From positions 496,001 through 560,000 of the forward strand of contig OZ251224.1 in NCBI GenBank assembly GCA_965240325.2: a DNA stretch of 64,000 nucleotides, written 5' to 3'. The stretch is from Rebecca billardiae RCC1528 (lineage: Eukaryota > Haptophyta). Below, piece by piece: positions 54,501-62,679 of this stretch. The position numbers and the translations under genes were made by a program. Every line of letters begins with the position of its first letter. The stretch's first letter is position 1. The notes below the pieces were generated by a model. The model was not told where the DNA came from, did no database searches, and saw only the letters and a list, made by a program, of their open reading frames with translations.

Positions 54501-54748
54501 CGCCCGCCACTCTGAGACTATGACTCGGTGGCTCGGCTGCCGCACAGTCTCGGTCTCGTCTGGGTCAGGCTGCGGAGACGGTCGGATGGCCTGCGGCCGC
54601 GCGGGAGGCCCGCGGCGGGAGGGAGCGGACTGGTCTGGTGACGACCGACGGGCGATCGGCACGGTCGAAGGCACCACTCCGCCAATGGTGTCGGTGAGTA
54701 ATGAACGTCTAGGCTTCCCGGGCCACTCACGTACGTCACCGTCACGCC
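51567..54748. other. 3.2 kb without a supported gene; weak internal repeats
   Basis: A 413-codon plus-strand frame ends at 52562, but it is Arg/Ala/Pro-rich without a domain. Degenerate repeats appear: 52082-52157 resembles 52502-52577, and 52230-52380 resembles 53510-53660. From 53830 to 54480 the DNA turns into CAGT/ACTG-rich spacer. I cannot exclude a fast-evolving gene. Confidence 0.4.
52695..52727. repeat. Perfect 14-bp hairpin with 5-base loop
   Basis: TGGTGCATTGCGAA, loop GCCGA, then the exact complement. Stem of 14 pairs in non-coding DNA. Confidence 0.9.
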
Positions 54749-55521
54749 TCACGGCATCATGCTGGCGGGCAGCAGCACCACGCCGGTGGCGTTGAAGGCC
54801 TTCATCGAGGGCAGCGAGTCCATTCTCTCGACGAAAGCGTCGATCAACGGGAAGTCTTTCTTGTCTGCGAGGGACAGCGCGAGCTTGAGCCACGAGTAGC
54901 ACGCAAAGTCCGCGTACGTGAGGCCACCACCGACAAAGTAGCCGCTGCCCGACTTCTTGAGGGTGCCCTCGAAGACGCCCAGCCACTTCTTCAGCCGTTC
55001 CGGGTTCTCCTTGAGCTTCTTCGCGCCCTCGGAGATCAGGTCGGCCGCGTTGAGAGCCACCTGCATCGCCTGCGCCTCGCCTTCCGGCGTCGTCGGGTAC
55101 CTGCGATGCGCAGCCGCGCCATCGCGTGAGTCCTGATGACGGGGGCGCCGCGCGAGGCGCACAGTTGCGCGGGGGGCGCGTACAGTCCGAGAGTCTTGCC
55201 GAGGTGTTGGTGGATTGCCTGCGACTGTGAGAGCACGACACCGTCGGGGAATGTGACAAACGGCACCGCGAAGCAGCCCCTCTCCGTCTCGTACGACGGC
55301 GGCACCTCGGAGGGCGTCTTGCACTCGTACTTGCAGCCCGCGTGCTCGAGCATGCGCACGATCGCGTCCGCGCGGCCGGTGAAGCCCTTGCACGCGGAGT
55401 GGTAGTACAGAACAACGCCATGCGGCACGGACGGGCGCTTCGGAGCGCTCAGCTTTGTCAGCGCGTACGCGACGGCCGCGCCACCGACAGCTGCCGCGGC
55501 GAGCTGTGCGTTGGACGCCAT
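54749..55521 (-). CDS. Membrane-anchored glutathione S-transferase-like protein
   Basis: Two exons: 55521-55184 and 55100-54749, with an 83-bp intron (CT|GTACGC ... TCGCAG|GT), giving 229 residues. Splicing restores the family join GKTLGLYPTTPEGEAQ. The first ~25 residues (AQLAAAAVGGAAVAYALTKL) are a hydrophobic anchor. The thioredoxin-like N-domain follows (VVLYYHSACKGFTGRADAIV), ending with the glutathione-binding segment VVLSQSQAIHQHLG, where the usual ESxAI is SQSQAI. The all-helical C-domain has SGSGYFVGGGLTYADFACYS, which includes the N-capping [ST]xxD motif. I infer glutathione conjugation or peroxidase activity. The class is closest to sigma/mu-type by eye. Confidence 0.88.
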
Positions 55522-55670
55522 CTTGTCGGCAATCGACGAGTACGTACGTGAAGTCGGGCGTCGGCGACTCGGCGCAGCGCACGCGGCGGCAGTGGCGAAT
55601 CGCCAATGATGATGATATCGTCGGCAATTTGTCTCGGCGAGTCGACGGCCTGTCGGCCTGAGTTTACTTG

Positions 55671-55716
55671 TCGCCTGCCTGAGTTGTGTGCGTCTCTTAT
55701 TCTTAGTAAACTGTAC
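55671..55716. repeat. Second copy of the 46-bp shared element
   Basis: Same orientation as 4223-4268 with one C/T difference. It lies 3' of the SET-domain gene (stop at 55780) and upstream of the GST gene on the opposite side. Confidence 0.85.
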
Positions 55717-55779
55717 GAGACCCCCCCTTCCCCCCTCGCTGCCGCCGGCCGGTGTCAGTGTGTGCGGGACCTCATGATC

Positions 55780-57090
55780 TCACTTGAGCTTGCGGCGGGG
55801 TGGCGGCTCGGCCGCCTCCGCCTGTCGCTCGCGCGTGCACAGCGCGCACTCGCACACGAAGCCGTAGTCGCGCAGGGCGTCCGCCCGCTGCGGCAGCGGC
55901 TGCCCCTCGTCGATGTAGCTGTGGACGAGCTCCTCGCCCCGGCGGATGGCGCGCGCGGCCGAGAGCACCACGCGCCCGTCGACGTCGTCGTCGCGCTTGA
56001 CGAACGAGACGTTGGGCTCGCACGCGTGGTTGAGCATCGCCTGCCGCGCGAACAGGCCGGTGCCCTCCGCCGGCGTCGCGTACGCCTCACCGAGCGCATC
56101 GAGCAGCGGCGCGCTCACCGCCTCGGCGCCGCCCTTCTCGGCCGAGCCGTCCGGCAGCGCGTCGATGTGCAGGAACCAGTCCTCCACGGGGGAGGCGACG
56201 AGGACGGAGCAGTTGTTGCGCTCGAACATGCCCACCAGCCGCGCGTACAGCGCACCGCCGTCGGAGAGCAGCGGCGCGCGCGCCAGCTCGACGGCGCCGC
56301 CGCCGCCGTGCGCGCCCGCGCCGAGCAGCGCGGCGCGGAGCAGCCGCCACGACTCGGCCGCCACCTCGCGCATCTGCGCGCGGAAGGACGCCTCGTCCTC
56401 GGCCGGGCTGTCCGCGGGGAACGCGACGGCCTCCCACCACAGCGGCTGCTCGAACTGCGCGAACGGCTCCCACGCCGCCTCCCAGTCGCCGCGCGCGCGC
56501 ACGTACCGCGCGCACGCGTGCGCGCTCGCCTTGGCCGCGAGCAGGAAGATCTCGTTGCTGCCGAGGGCGTGGTCGCGGAAGCGGGCGAGGAGCTCGGCGC
56601 GCGGCGGGGCGGGGCCGGCCGCGGCGGCGCTGCTGCCGCTGCCAGCCCCGGCGCTGTCGCCCGCGCCGCCGCCCGGCTCCGCGCCGGCGGGCGCAGCTGG
56701 GCAGAGCAGGGCGTGGCCCACGTCCCAGCCTGCCGCCTCACACGCCGCGCCGCAGTACAGGGTGCCGCATGCATGCCTGCACGGGTGGGGCTCTGGGCAC
56801 GCGCGGAAGCCATCCTCCGCGCACGGCAGCGCCGCAGGCACCAGCTCGTCCGCCACGCCCGCGTCACTGCCGAGCAGCAGCCGCAGCTGCGCGTGCAGCG
56901 AGCCGACATGCCGGAAGCACACGTCGCACACGCGCACGCGCGCGGCGTTCTCGACGTGCTGCATGGCGACGAGGGGCATCTCGGTAAAGATCACGTCGCC
57001 CTCCTCGATGTCAGACTCGGCAAAGACGCCGCGGCCGCGCTGCCCGCCGGCGTCGCGCACGACGGTGGGCGCGAGGGCCTCGAGCGCCAT
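55780..57090 (-). CDS. SMYD-like SET-domain protein with zinc finger
   Basis: 436 residues from ATG 57090 (MALEALAPTV). The SET N-part GRGVFAESDIEEGDVIFTEM begins near residue 15. A split zinc-binding insert follows, VCDVCFRHV then CRHACGTLYCGAACEAAGW ending HALLC, i.e. a MYND-type finger with an expanded loop. The catalytic SET core has LNHACEPNVSF (His355), then GEELVHSYID (about 385-394), and a post-SET Cys cluster CECALC (413-418). An Ala/Gly-rich loop separates finger and core. Family members methylate lysines on histones or other proteins. It is head-to-head with the GT61 gene, 148 bp apart. Confidence 0.92.
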   Translation of the reverse strand: MALEALAPTVVRDAGGQRGRGVFAESDIEEGDVIFTEMPLVAMQHVENAARVRVCDVCFRHVGSLHAQLRLLLGSDAGVADELVPAALPCAEDGFRACPEPHPCRHACGTLYCGAACEAAGWDVGHALLCPAAPAGAEPGGGAGDSAGAGSGSSAAAAGPAPPRAELLARFRDHALGSNEIFLLAAKASAHACARYVRARGDWEAAWEPFAQFEQPLWWEAVAFPADSPAEDEASFRAQMREVAAESWRLLRAALLGAGAHGGGGAVELARAPLLSDGGALYARLVGMFERNNCSVLVASPVEDWFLHIDALPDGSAEKGGAEAVSAPLLDALGEAYATPAEGTGLFARQAMLNHACEPNVSFVKRDDDVDGRVVLSAARAIRRGEELVHSYIDEGQPLPQRADALRDYGFVCECALCTRERQAEAAEPPPRRKLK

Positions 57091-57238
57091 CGCTTCGTTG
57101 CACGCGGCCACGTCCGATGCACACGATGTGCGTGCTACTCGCGAGCTCCTGACGACCAGCTGGTCCCGGAGTCCCGGTCTCCCGGACCACTGAGCAGGCC
57201 AAAGATCGAACGGCGAACCTAGAGAAAATGGCGCCGCG
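57091..57238. promoter_or_regulatory. Shared upstream region of SET and GT61 genes
   Basis: Only 148 bp separate the two divergent start codons, so both promoters and 5' leaders must fit here. A short ATG-led frame (57230, three codons then TGA) overlaps the GT61 start and could act as an upstream ORF. Confidence 0.5.
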
Positions 57239-59182
57239 ATGACCGCGCCCAGCGGAGGCCGGTGGGCGAACACTGCACCCCATGCCACCCCCGACTTCGG
57301 TGGCGCGAGCGGTTGGACTTGTGTCGGCCGCACGGGTGCCGCGTGCTTGCTTGCATGCTGCCTGGCGTGGGTGGTGGCCCCTTTGAGCATCGCGCCCGCA
57401 GAGGTGATGGTGGCGCCGCGCAACGAATCGACATCGCGCATGCACGCTCCGCCCGCGGCCACCAGCGGTGTGCCGAGTGCGACGATGCGCACGGGGGGCA
57501 GCTATGCGCGCGTATCGCCGGTCCAAATCGACCTGTGGCGGCCCACCATTCGCTGCACCGCGCACGGCCTCGAGGTCGTGCTCCGCGGCGACGTGTCCGC
57601 GGCCACGCGCGAGACGGTGGCGCGCGCGGGCGGCGCGCTCAGCAAGGAGATGCTGCAGGCGTCCGGCGCGACGATTGCGCCCGTGCCCATCGTCATCGAG
57701 AAGGGCTCGGCGCCTCCGCCCGCGTGCGAGCCCGAGCACGCCTTCTTCATCAGCCCCTGGCTGTGGCACAACGCGTGGCACTTGCTTCAGGACGCAGCTG
57801 CGCTGCACACACACGTGCGCACCACGCGCGCGTGCACGGACAGCGCGCGCGAGGGCGGCGAGGCGTGCGCGCGCTGGGGCGCGGAGCGAGCGGTGCTGTA
57901 CGCATTCCCACCGCCGCGCGGCGCCGAGCTCGACGCGCGCGGCCTGCCCGCCGCGCGGCTGCCCCTCGCCGACCTCGTGCTGACTGCGCTCTTTGGCCGA
58001 GCGCGCGCGGAGCAGCCCGCGGGGCCGCCTGCGCTGCCGCTGGCCGCCGAGGCGCGCGTGCGCCCTGCGCGCGAGCTCCTTGGGGCCGGCCGGCCGTGCG
58101 AGCCAGGCGCGATCCTCAGCTGGCTACCATGGCGCCGGCGCACCCCGGCAAGGGCCGCGGATGGCGCCGCCGCTGCTGATGGCGGGCGGCGTGACCTGCC
58201 CGCCCCGAGCGGTGCCGCGCGCACGCCCGCGCGGGTGGGCTCGGAGCGCTGCGTCGCCGGGCTGCACTGGGGCCTGGCGCCACGCGTGCTGATGCCGCTG
58301 AGCGAGGGCACCTTCCTGACAGAGCGGCGCGCGGCCGCGCGCGCGCTGCGTGCGCTCCTGGGCGCCCAGTGCAACGTGAGCGCCGCCGCGCGCGGGGACG
58401 GGCCGAGGTCGGGCGGCGCGGAGCCGAGCAACCGCTCGGCGGCGGCGGCAGAGGCGGCGGCGGGGCTGCTCGAGGGCGCGTGGATCTCGAGACCGGCGCG
58501 CTCGCGCAAGAACGGCAACCGCTTCTACGCGCCCGGCGCGCGTGCGGCGCTGTTCGAGGCCTTCCGCGCGCGCGGCGTCGCGCTCCGGCCGTGCTGCGAG
58601 TGGGAGCGACCGTGCGCGGCGCTGCGCCAGCTCGCGCGCGCGCGCGTGCTCGTTGGCGTGCACGGCGCCGGGCTGGCCAACGTGCTCTTCGCGCGGCGTG
58701 GCGCCGTGCTCGTCGAGCTCAAGACCGGGTACCGCCACGAGAACGACCTGTTCCGCAAGCTGAGCCAAGCGGTGGGCGGGGGATACGTCGCGGTGGCGAT
58801 GAACGTGCACGGAGGCGGCGGCAATACGGGCAGCAAAGCCCGCCCGCGCGAGGGCAGGATCGGGCGCGCCCGCCAGGCCGCGCGCAAGAAAGGCGTGGCG
58901 CAGCTGGCCGTGGACGATCTCGTCGGCCACTCGCTCGGCGCGGCAGCCGCGGATGGCGTCGCGGCGTGCGCGGCTGCGCTCGCGCGTGGCACGCGCGCAC
59001 CGAGCGTGGCCGAGTGCCGACCGACCGACGCCGCACACTCACACCAGCCGTGGTCGCTGCGGCCGCACATGGAAGGAGTGGAGGGCGCTGCATCCGTCGG
59101 GCACGATGAGGACTGCGCTATGCACAGGCACAGACCAAGCGTGTGCCGCGTGGCGTTGGGGCTGCCGGGTCCAGCTCACTGA
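57239..59182 (+). CDS. GT61-family glycosyltransferase (type II membrane)
   Basis: 647 residues from ATG 57239, no intron. A transmembrane anchor (ACLLACCLAWVVAPLSI) near residue 35 gives Golgi type II topology. A luminal part with HAFFISPWLWHNAWHLLQD fits the N-domain of DUF563/GT61 enzymes. The hallmark LVGVHGAGLANVLFARRGAV (His475) matches the conserved x-GxHGAGLTN motif found in POMGNT2, EOGT and plant xylosyltransferases. C-terminal ~120 residues after the domain are low-complexity and poorly conserved. The acceptor cannot be predicted. Confidence 0.88.
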   Translation: MTAPSGGRWANTAPHATPDFGGASGWTCVGRTGAACLLACCLAWVVAPLSIAPAEVMVAPRNESTSRMHAPPAATSGVPSATMRTGGSYARVSPVQIDLWRPTIRCTAHGLEVVLRGDVSAATRETVARAGGALSKEMLQASGATIAPVPIVIEKGSAPPPACEPEHAFFISPWLWHNAWHLLQDAAALHTHVRTTRACTDSAREGGEACARWGAERAVLYAFPPPRGAELDARGLPAARLPLADLVLTALFGRARAEQPAGPPALPLAAEARVRPARELLGAGRPCEPGAILSWLPWRRRTPARAADGAAAADGGRRDLPAPSGAARTPARVGSERCVAGLHWGLAPRVLMPLSEGTFLTERRAAARALRALLGAQCNVSAAARGDGPRSGGAEPSNRSAAAAEAAAGLLEGAWISRPARSRKNGNRFYAPGARAALFEAFRARGVALRPCCEWERPCAALRQLARARVLVGVHGAGLANVLFARRGAVLVELKTGYRHENDLFRKLSQAVGGGYVAVAMNVHGGGGNTGSKARPREGRIGRARQAARKKGVAQLAVDDLVGHSLGAAAADGVAACAAALARGTRAPSVAECRPTDAAHSHQPWSLRPHMEGVEGAASVGHDEDCAMHRHRPSVCRVALGLPGPAH

Positions 59183-59765
59183 CACTGACTAATTGATCGT
59201 CATGCATGCGTCTCGGTCCGTCGGATTACCGTGCGGGAGGCTCTGGCTCTGCTGATTAAGTTATCGAATGACTCTGACTGACTGTGATGATCGCGATATA
59301 ATATCCTATTTTTAAAAGTGATGGCGGACGAGCTATATATATATATATGCATATTGCACTAGTCGTATATATATATATATATATATATATACTTGTTTGT
59401 CGGCTAGCCCGACAGTGTGCTGATCGTCATCGTCATGCCGGATCGGCAACTATGGCCTTCTGATGATGATGATCATGAATGATGATGATGATGGATAATA
59501 CGCCTGCTGGCAGCGTCGAGAGTTGGGTGTCTACTCAGTTGGTACTTGGTTGCCGACACGCCCGACACGCGGTCGGGCCGGACACTTGGGTCTGACTTGC
59601 ATCTGAGGACTCAATGCAATGCGGAGCGGAGCCAGCAGCCAGGCAGGCCGACGAAGGGCGCACGTCGCACACGTGCACAGCCACCGGCGGCCGCAGAGAG
59701 GGTACGCCGCGGGCTCCCGCCGGCTGTGGAGCCCGGGCGGCTGTGAGGGAGTGCGCGCTGCTTGC
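59183..59765. other. AT-rich spacer with microsatellites
   Basis: Contains (TA)n runs at 59334-59348 and 59366-59391 and a GATGAT run at 59461-59493. No gene. Confidence 0.7.
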
Positions 59766-60356
59766 TCAGTCGGCCTTCTTTGACTTCTTGGTGCTGCCAC
59801 CGGAGGATGGCTCCTTGGCCTTCCCGCCGGACGCAGCCTTCTCGGCCTTCTCCTTGTCGGCCTTCTGCCGTGCCTCAATCTCCTTCTTCTTCTCCTCCAG
59901 CCCGAACGGCAGCGCTTTCGGGTTGGCGAACGGCCGCTCGACGGGCTTCATGAGCGCGTATGCCTCAAAGAGCTTGCGGTGCGGGCCGTCCACGTAGTTG
60001 AGCAGCGCGGTCGCGCTCACCATGAGCAGCGGCATGAAGTACCCAAGCTTCCAGTGGATGCCGCCAACGATGACGATCGAGGCGCCCTGCCCCTGCAACG
60101 CCTCGAGCGCGTGCTTCCGGTCGTGCTCGTGGTTGGTCGTCTCGTCGTCGCCTTGCTTGAACTTGCGTGTGTCTTTGACCTCGTCCACACGGCGCAAGAT
60201 GTACAGGTTCAGCGCGAGCGTGAGCAGCTGGACGGCAACGAAGCCCATGCGCAGGTACAGCAGCGCCGTCTCATTGTTGGCGAAATCGATGCCCTTCGTC
60301 GCATACACGAGGGCCAAAGGAGCGAGCGACTTGATCGGCGACTGTCCAGTAGCCAT
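59766..60356 (-). CDS. PHO88/SND3 family ER membrane protein
   Basis: 196 residues from ATG 60356. Two or three membrane segments are visible: YLRMGFVAVQLLTLALNLYI, the preceding short hydrophobic stretch, and YFMPLLMVSATALLNYV. The conserved pattern of a central helix followed by a charged loop (RRVDEVKDTRKF), then GIHWKLGYFMPLL and a C-terminal FEAYALMKPVERPF, identifies the PHO88 family. Yeast Pho88/Snd3 works in SRP-independent targeting of proteins to the ER. The tail is Lys/Glu/Ala-rich (EEKKKEIEARQKADKEK). It is divergent from the acyltransferase gene with almost no spacer. Confidence 0.88.
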   Translation of the reverse strand: MATGQSPIKSLAPLALVYATKGIDFANNETALLYLRMGFVAVQLLTLALNLYILRRVDEVKDTRKFKQGDDETTNHEHDRKHALEALQGQGASIVIVGGIHWKLGYFMPLLMVSATALLNYVDGPHRKLFEAYALMKPVERPFANPKALPFGLEEKKKEIEARQKADKEKAEKAASGGKAKEPSSGGSTKKSKKAD

Positions 60357-60499
60357 CCTGGCCGTGTTTCACCCGGGTATCGTACCGCCGTATGTACACG
60401 TGGGCGCTGACGCCACTGGCGGGTAGGGCCCTTGGCGGTTGGGTGGCAACGTCAGATTTCAGATTGAGGCGGCGCCATCCTGATTCTCGCGCCTCATCA
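60357..60499. promoter_or_regulatory. Shared upstream region of SND3 and acyltransferase genes
   Basis: The first in-frame ATG of the acyltransferase (60392) is only 35 bp from the SND3 start, too close for two 5' leaders unless transcripts overlap. ATG 60500 leaves 143 bp and is therefore preferred. Confidence 0.4.
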
Positions 60500-61984
60500 A
60501 TGCCCGACTGGGCGTTGGGCTCGGTGCTCGCCGCGCTCGCCGCGCCCCACGAGGGCTCACGCGGGCTCGCCACTCGGCTGAACGCGACGCTCCATGACAT
60601 CATCAAGCTCAACGAGCATGCTCAGCGCGCGCAGCTTGCGAGTCTCTTCGACGAGCTGGACGCGAACGCGGACGGCTGCGTGAGCTCGGCCGAGCTGCAG
60701 GTGCAAGCGCCGGCGTGGGTCGCGCTGCACTCGCTCACGTCGGTGCTGGAGGTGCCCGTGCACCGGCTACGCATCATGCTCGCCGGCGCGACGCTTGTCC
60801 GCTGGCTCGTGGGGTGGCTGCTCGCGCTCGTCGCCTTCCACGTGCTGTGCTCGCTGTGCGAGTTCGCTCGGGTCGCGCTCGGCTTGCCGCGCGCGGGCCG
60901 CATGCCCTTTGCCGGGCCGCCGGCGAAGAGCGCGAAGCACACGACGAAGGAGCGCGCGCTACACTACGACACCCCCATCGCCGACTCCCGCCGCGAGCAG
61001 CTCAAGTGCGCGCTGATGGTGCTGAGCGGGCTGGCGCCGCTGCGCATCGCGCTCGCCTTCTGCTCGTTCGCCGCAGGCGTGCTGCTCCTCAACGCGGCGG
61101 TGCGCGCGGGGCGGTCGGCGCGCTTCGGCCCGCGCGCGAGCGAGCGGCTGATCGACGCGGCGAGCGCGATGCTCCGCGTCTCGCTCTACTGGCTCACCTA
61201 CTACCACATCGACGTGCACGGGTGCGCGCCCGGCCGGCACGAGGCGAGTCTGCTCGTGGGCAACCACGTTGGCCTGATCGAGGTGCTCTGCCTGTACCGG
61301 CTGGCGCGCTGCCCGTCGTTCGTCACGCGGATCGAGAACCTGTCGCTGCCGCTCTTTGCCGGCGTCGCGCGCATCTCGCGCGCGATCGTCGTCGACCGCG
61401 CCGACGCGAGCTCGCGCGAGCGCACGCTGCGCGAGATCTCGGCGCGCGCTCAGGAGGCGGGCGGCGCGCAGCTGATGATCTTCCCGGAGGGCACGTGCAA
61501 CAACCAGCAGTGCCTGTTTCGGTACAAGCAGGGCGCGTTCGCGCCCGGGCTGCCCGTCGCGCCCGTCGCCTTCCACATCCCGTACGCCCACTTCAACGCG
61601 TGCCTCACCGGCGCGCCCACGGGCGGGCACGAGCTGCCGGGTATGATCCTGCGCACGGCGTGCCAGCTCGTCTCGCGCATCGAGATCTGCTTCCTGCCCG
61701 TGTACATCCCGTCCGAGGCGGAGCGCGCCGACCCGATCCTGTACGCGAACAACGTGCAGTCGCTCACGGCGAGGTACCTCCACGTGCCCACCTCGGACGC
61801 CACGCTGGCAGACTACACGGCGCATGCGCTGCGCCACCACCGGCGCGCTGACGCGCAGCAGCAGGCGGCCGAAACGCGGGTGACACGCGCCGGCTCGTAC
61901 AGCTGCCCCTCGCCACGTGGGGCAGCCGCCGAGGAGGCTCCGCTGCTGAGCGGGGTCACTCTGGGCACGTGCAAAGCGGAGTAA
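60500..61984 (+). CDS. EF-hand lysophospholipid acyltransferase (LPCAT-like)
   Basis: 494 residues from ATG 60500; using ATG 60392 would add 36. An EF-hand-like Ca2+ loop is at residues 54-65 (DANADGCVSSAE). Hydrophobic segments follow (LVGWLLALVAFHVLCSL and IALAFCSFAAGVLLL). The acyltransferase motif I is NHVGLIEV (His256), where the usual HX4D acid is Glu261 rather than Asp. Motif III is FPEGTCNN (Glu330), followed by LFRYKQGAFAPGLPVAPVAF, a strongly LPCAT-like stretch. Known relatives re-acylate lysophosphatidylcholine or related lipids in the ER. The last 69 codons are repeated downstream at 62236-62449. Confidence 0.9.
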   Translation: MPDWALGSVLAALAAPHEGSRGLATRLNATLHDIIKLNEHAQRAQLASLFDELDANADGCVSSAELQVQAPAWVALHSLTSVLEVPVHRLRIMLAGATLVRWLVGWLLALVAFHVLCSLCEFARVALGLPRAGRMPFAGPPAKSAKHTTKERALHYDTPIADSRREQLKCALMVLSGLAPLRIALAFCSFAAGVLLLNAAVRAGRSARFGPRASERLIDAASAMLRVSLYWLTYYHIDVHGCAPGRHEASLLVGNHVGLIEVLCLYRLARCPSFVTRIENLSLPLFAGVARISRAIVVDRADASSRERTLREISARAQEAGGAQLMIFPEGTCNNQQCLFRYKQGAFAPGLPVAPVAFHIPYAHFNACLTGAPTGGHELPGMILRTACQLVSRIEICFLPVYIPSEAERADPILYANNVQSLTARYLHVPTSDATLADYTAHALRHHRRADAQQQAAETRVTRAGSYSCPSPRGAAAEEAPLLSGVTLGTCKAE

Positions 61985-62679
61985 TAACGGCGGCGGTATA
62001 TTTATTATCTGTCGCGCGCGCGTACGTAGTCGTATAGTAGTCAATAAGTCATCAGCGCCGTAGGTCTACCGCTGGTAAGTGGTAGCGTTCGCCAGCCGCC
62101 AGCATCAAGTATCAACGCAAGCGCGGCGATGCCGATGCCGCTGATCATAAAGGCGGCAGCCATCGTCGTCGCCGTCGCCATCAAAGGGTGCTGGCCACCA
62201 GCGCCGCCACAGCTCTGCGGCATGCCGCTGTCACACCTCCACGTGCCCACCTCGGACGCCACGCTGGCAGACTACACGGCGCATCGGCATGCGCTGCGCC
62301 ACCACCGGCGCGCTGACGCGCAGCAGCAGGCGGCCGAAACGCGGGTGACACGCGCCGGCTCGTACAGCTGCCCCTCGCCACGTGGGGCAGCCGCCGAGGA
62401 AGCTCCGCTGCTGAGCGGGGTCACTCTGGGCACGTGCAAAGCGGAGTAATAACGGCGGCGGTATATTTATTATCTGTCGCGCGCGCGTACGTAGTCGTTA
62501 TAGATAGTAGTCATCAGCGCCGTAGCTGACGCTGGTAGCGTTCGCCAGCCGCCAGCATCAACGCAAGCGCGGCGATGCCGATGCCGCTGATCATAAAGGC
62601 GGCAGCCATCGTCGTCGCCGTCGCCATCAAAGGGTGCTGGCCACCAGCGCCGCCACTGCTCTGCGGCATGCCGCTGTCA
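61777..62679. repeat. Tandem duplication of a convergent 3' gene junction
   Basis: Unit 1 is 61777-62235 (459 bp) and unit 2 is 62236-62679 (444 bp). Each holds the 3' end of the acyltransferase (plus strand), the short spacer, and the 3' end of the Sel1/MYND gene (minus strand). The acyltransferase uses the unit 1 tail and the Sel1 gene uses the unit 2 tail. The unit 1 Sel1 tail and the unit 2 acyltransferase tail are orphan fragments. Small indels separate the copies. Confidence 0.92.
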
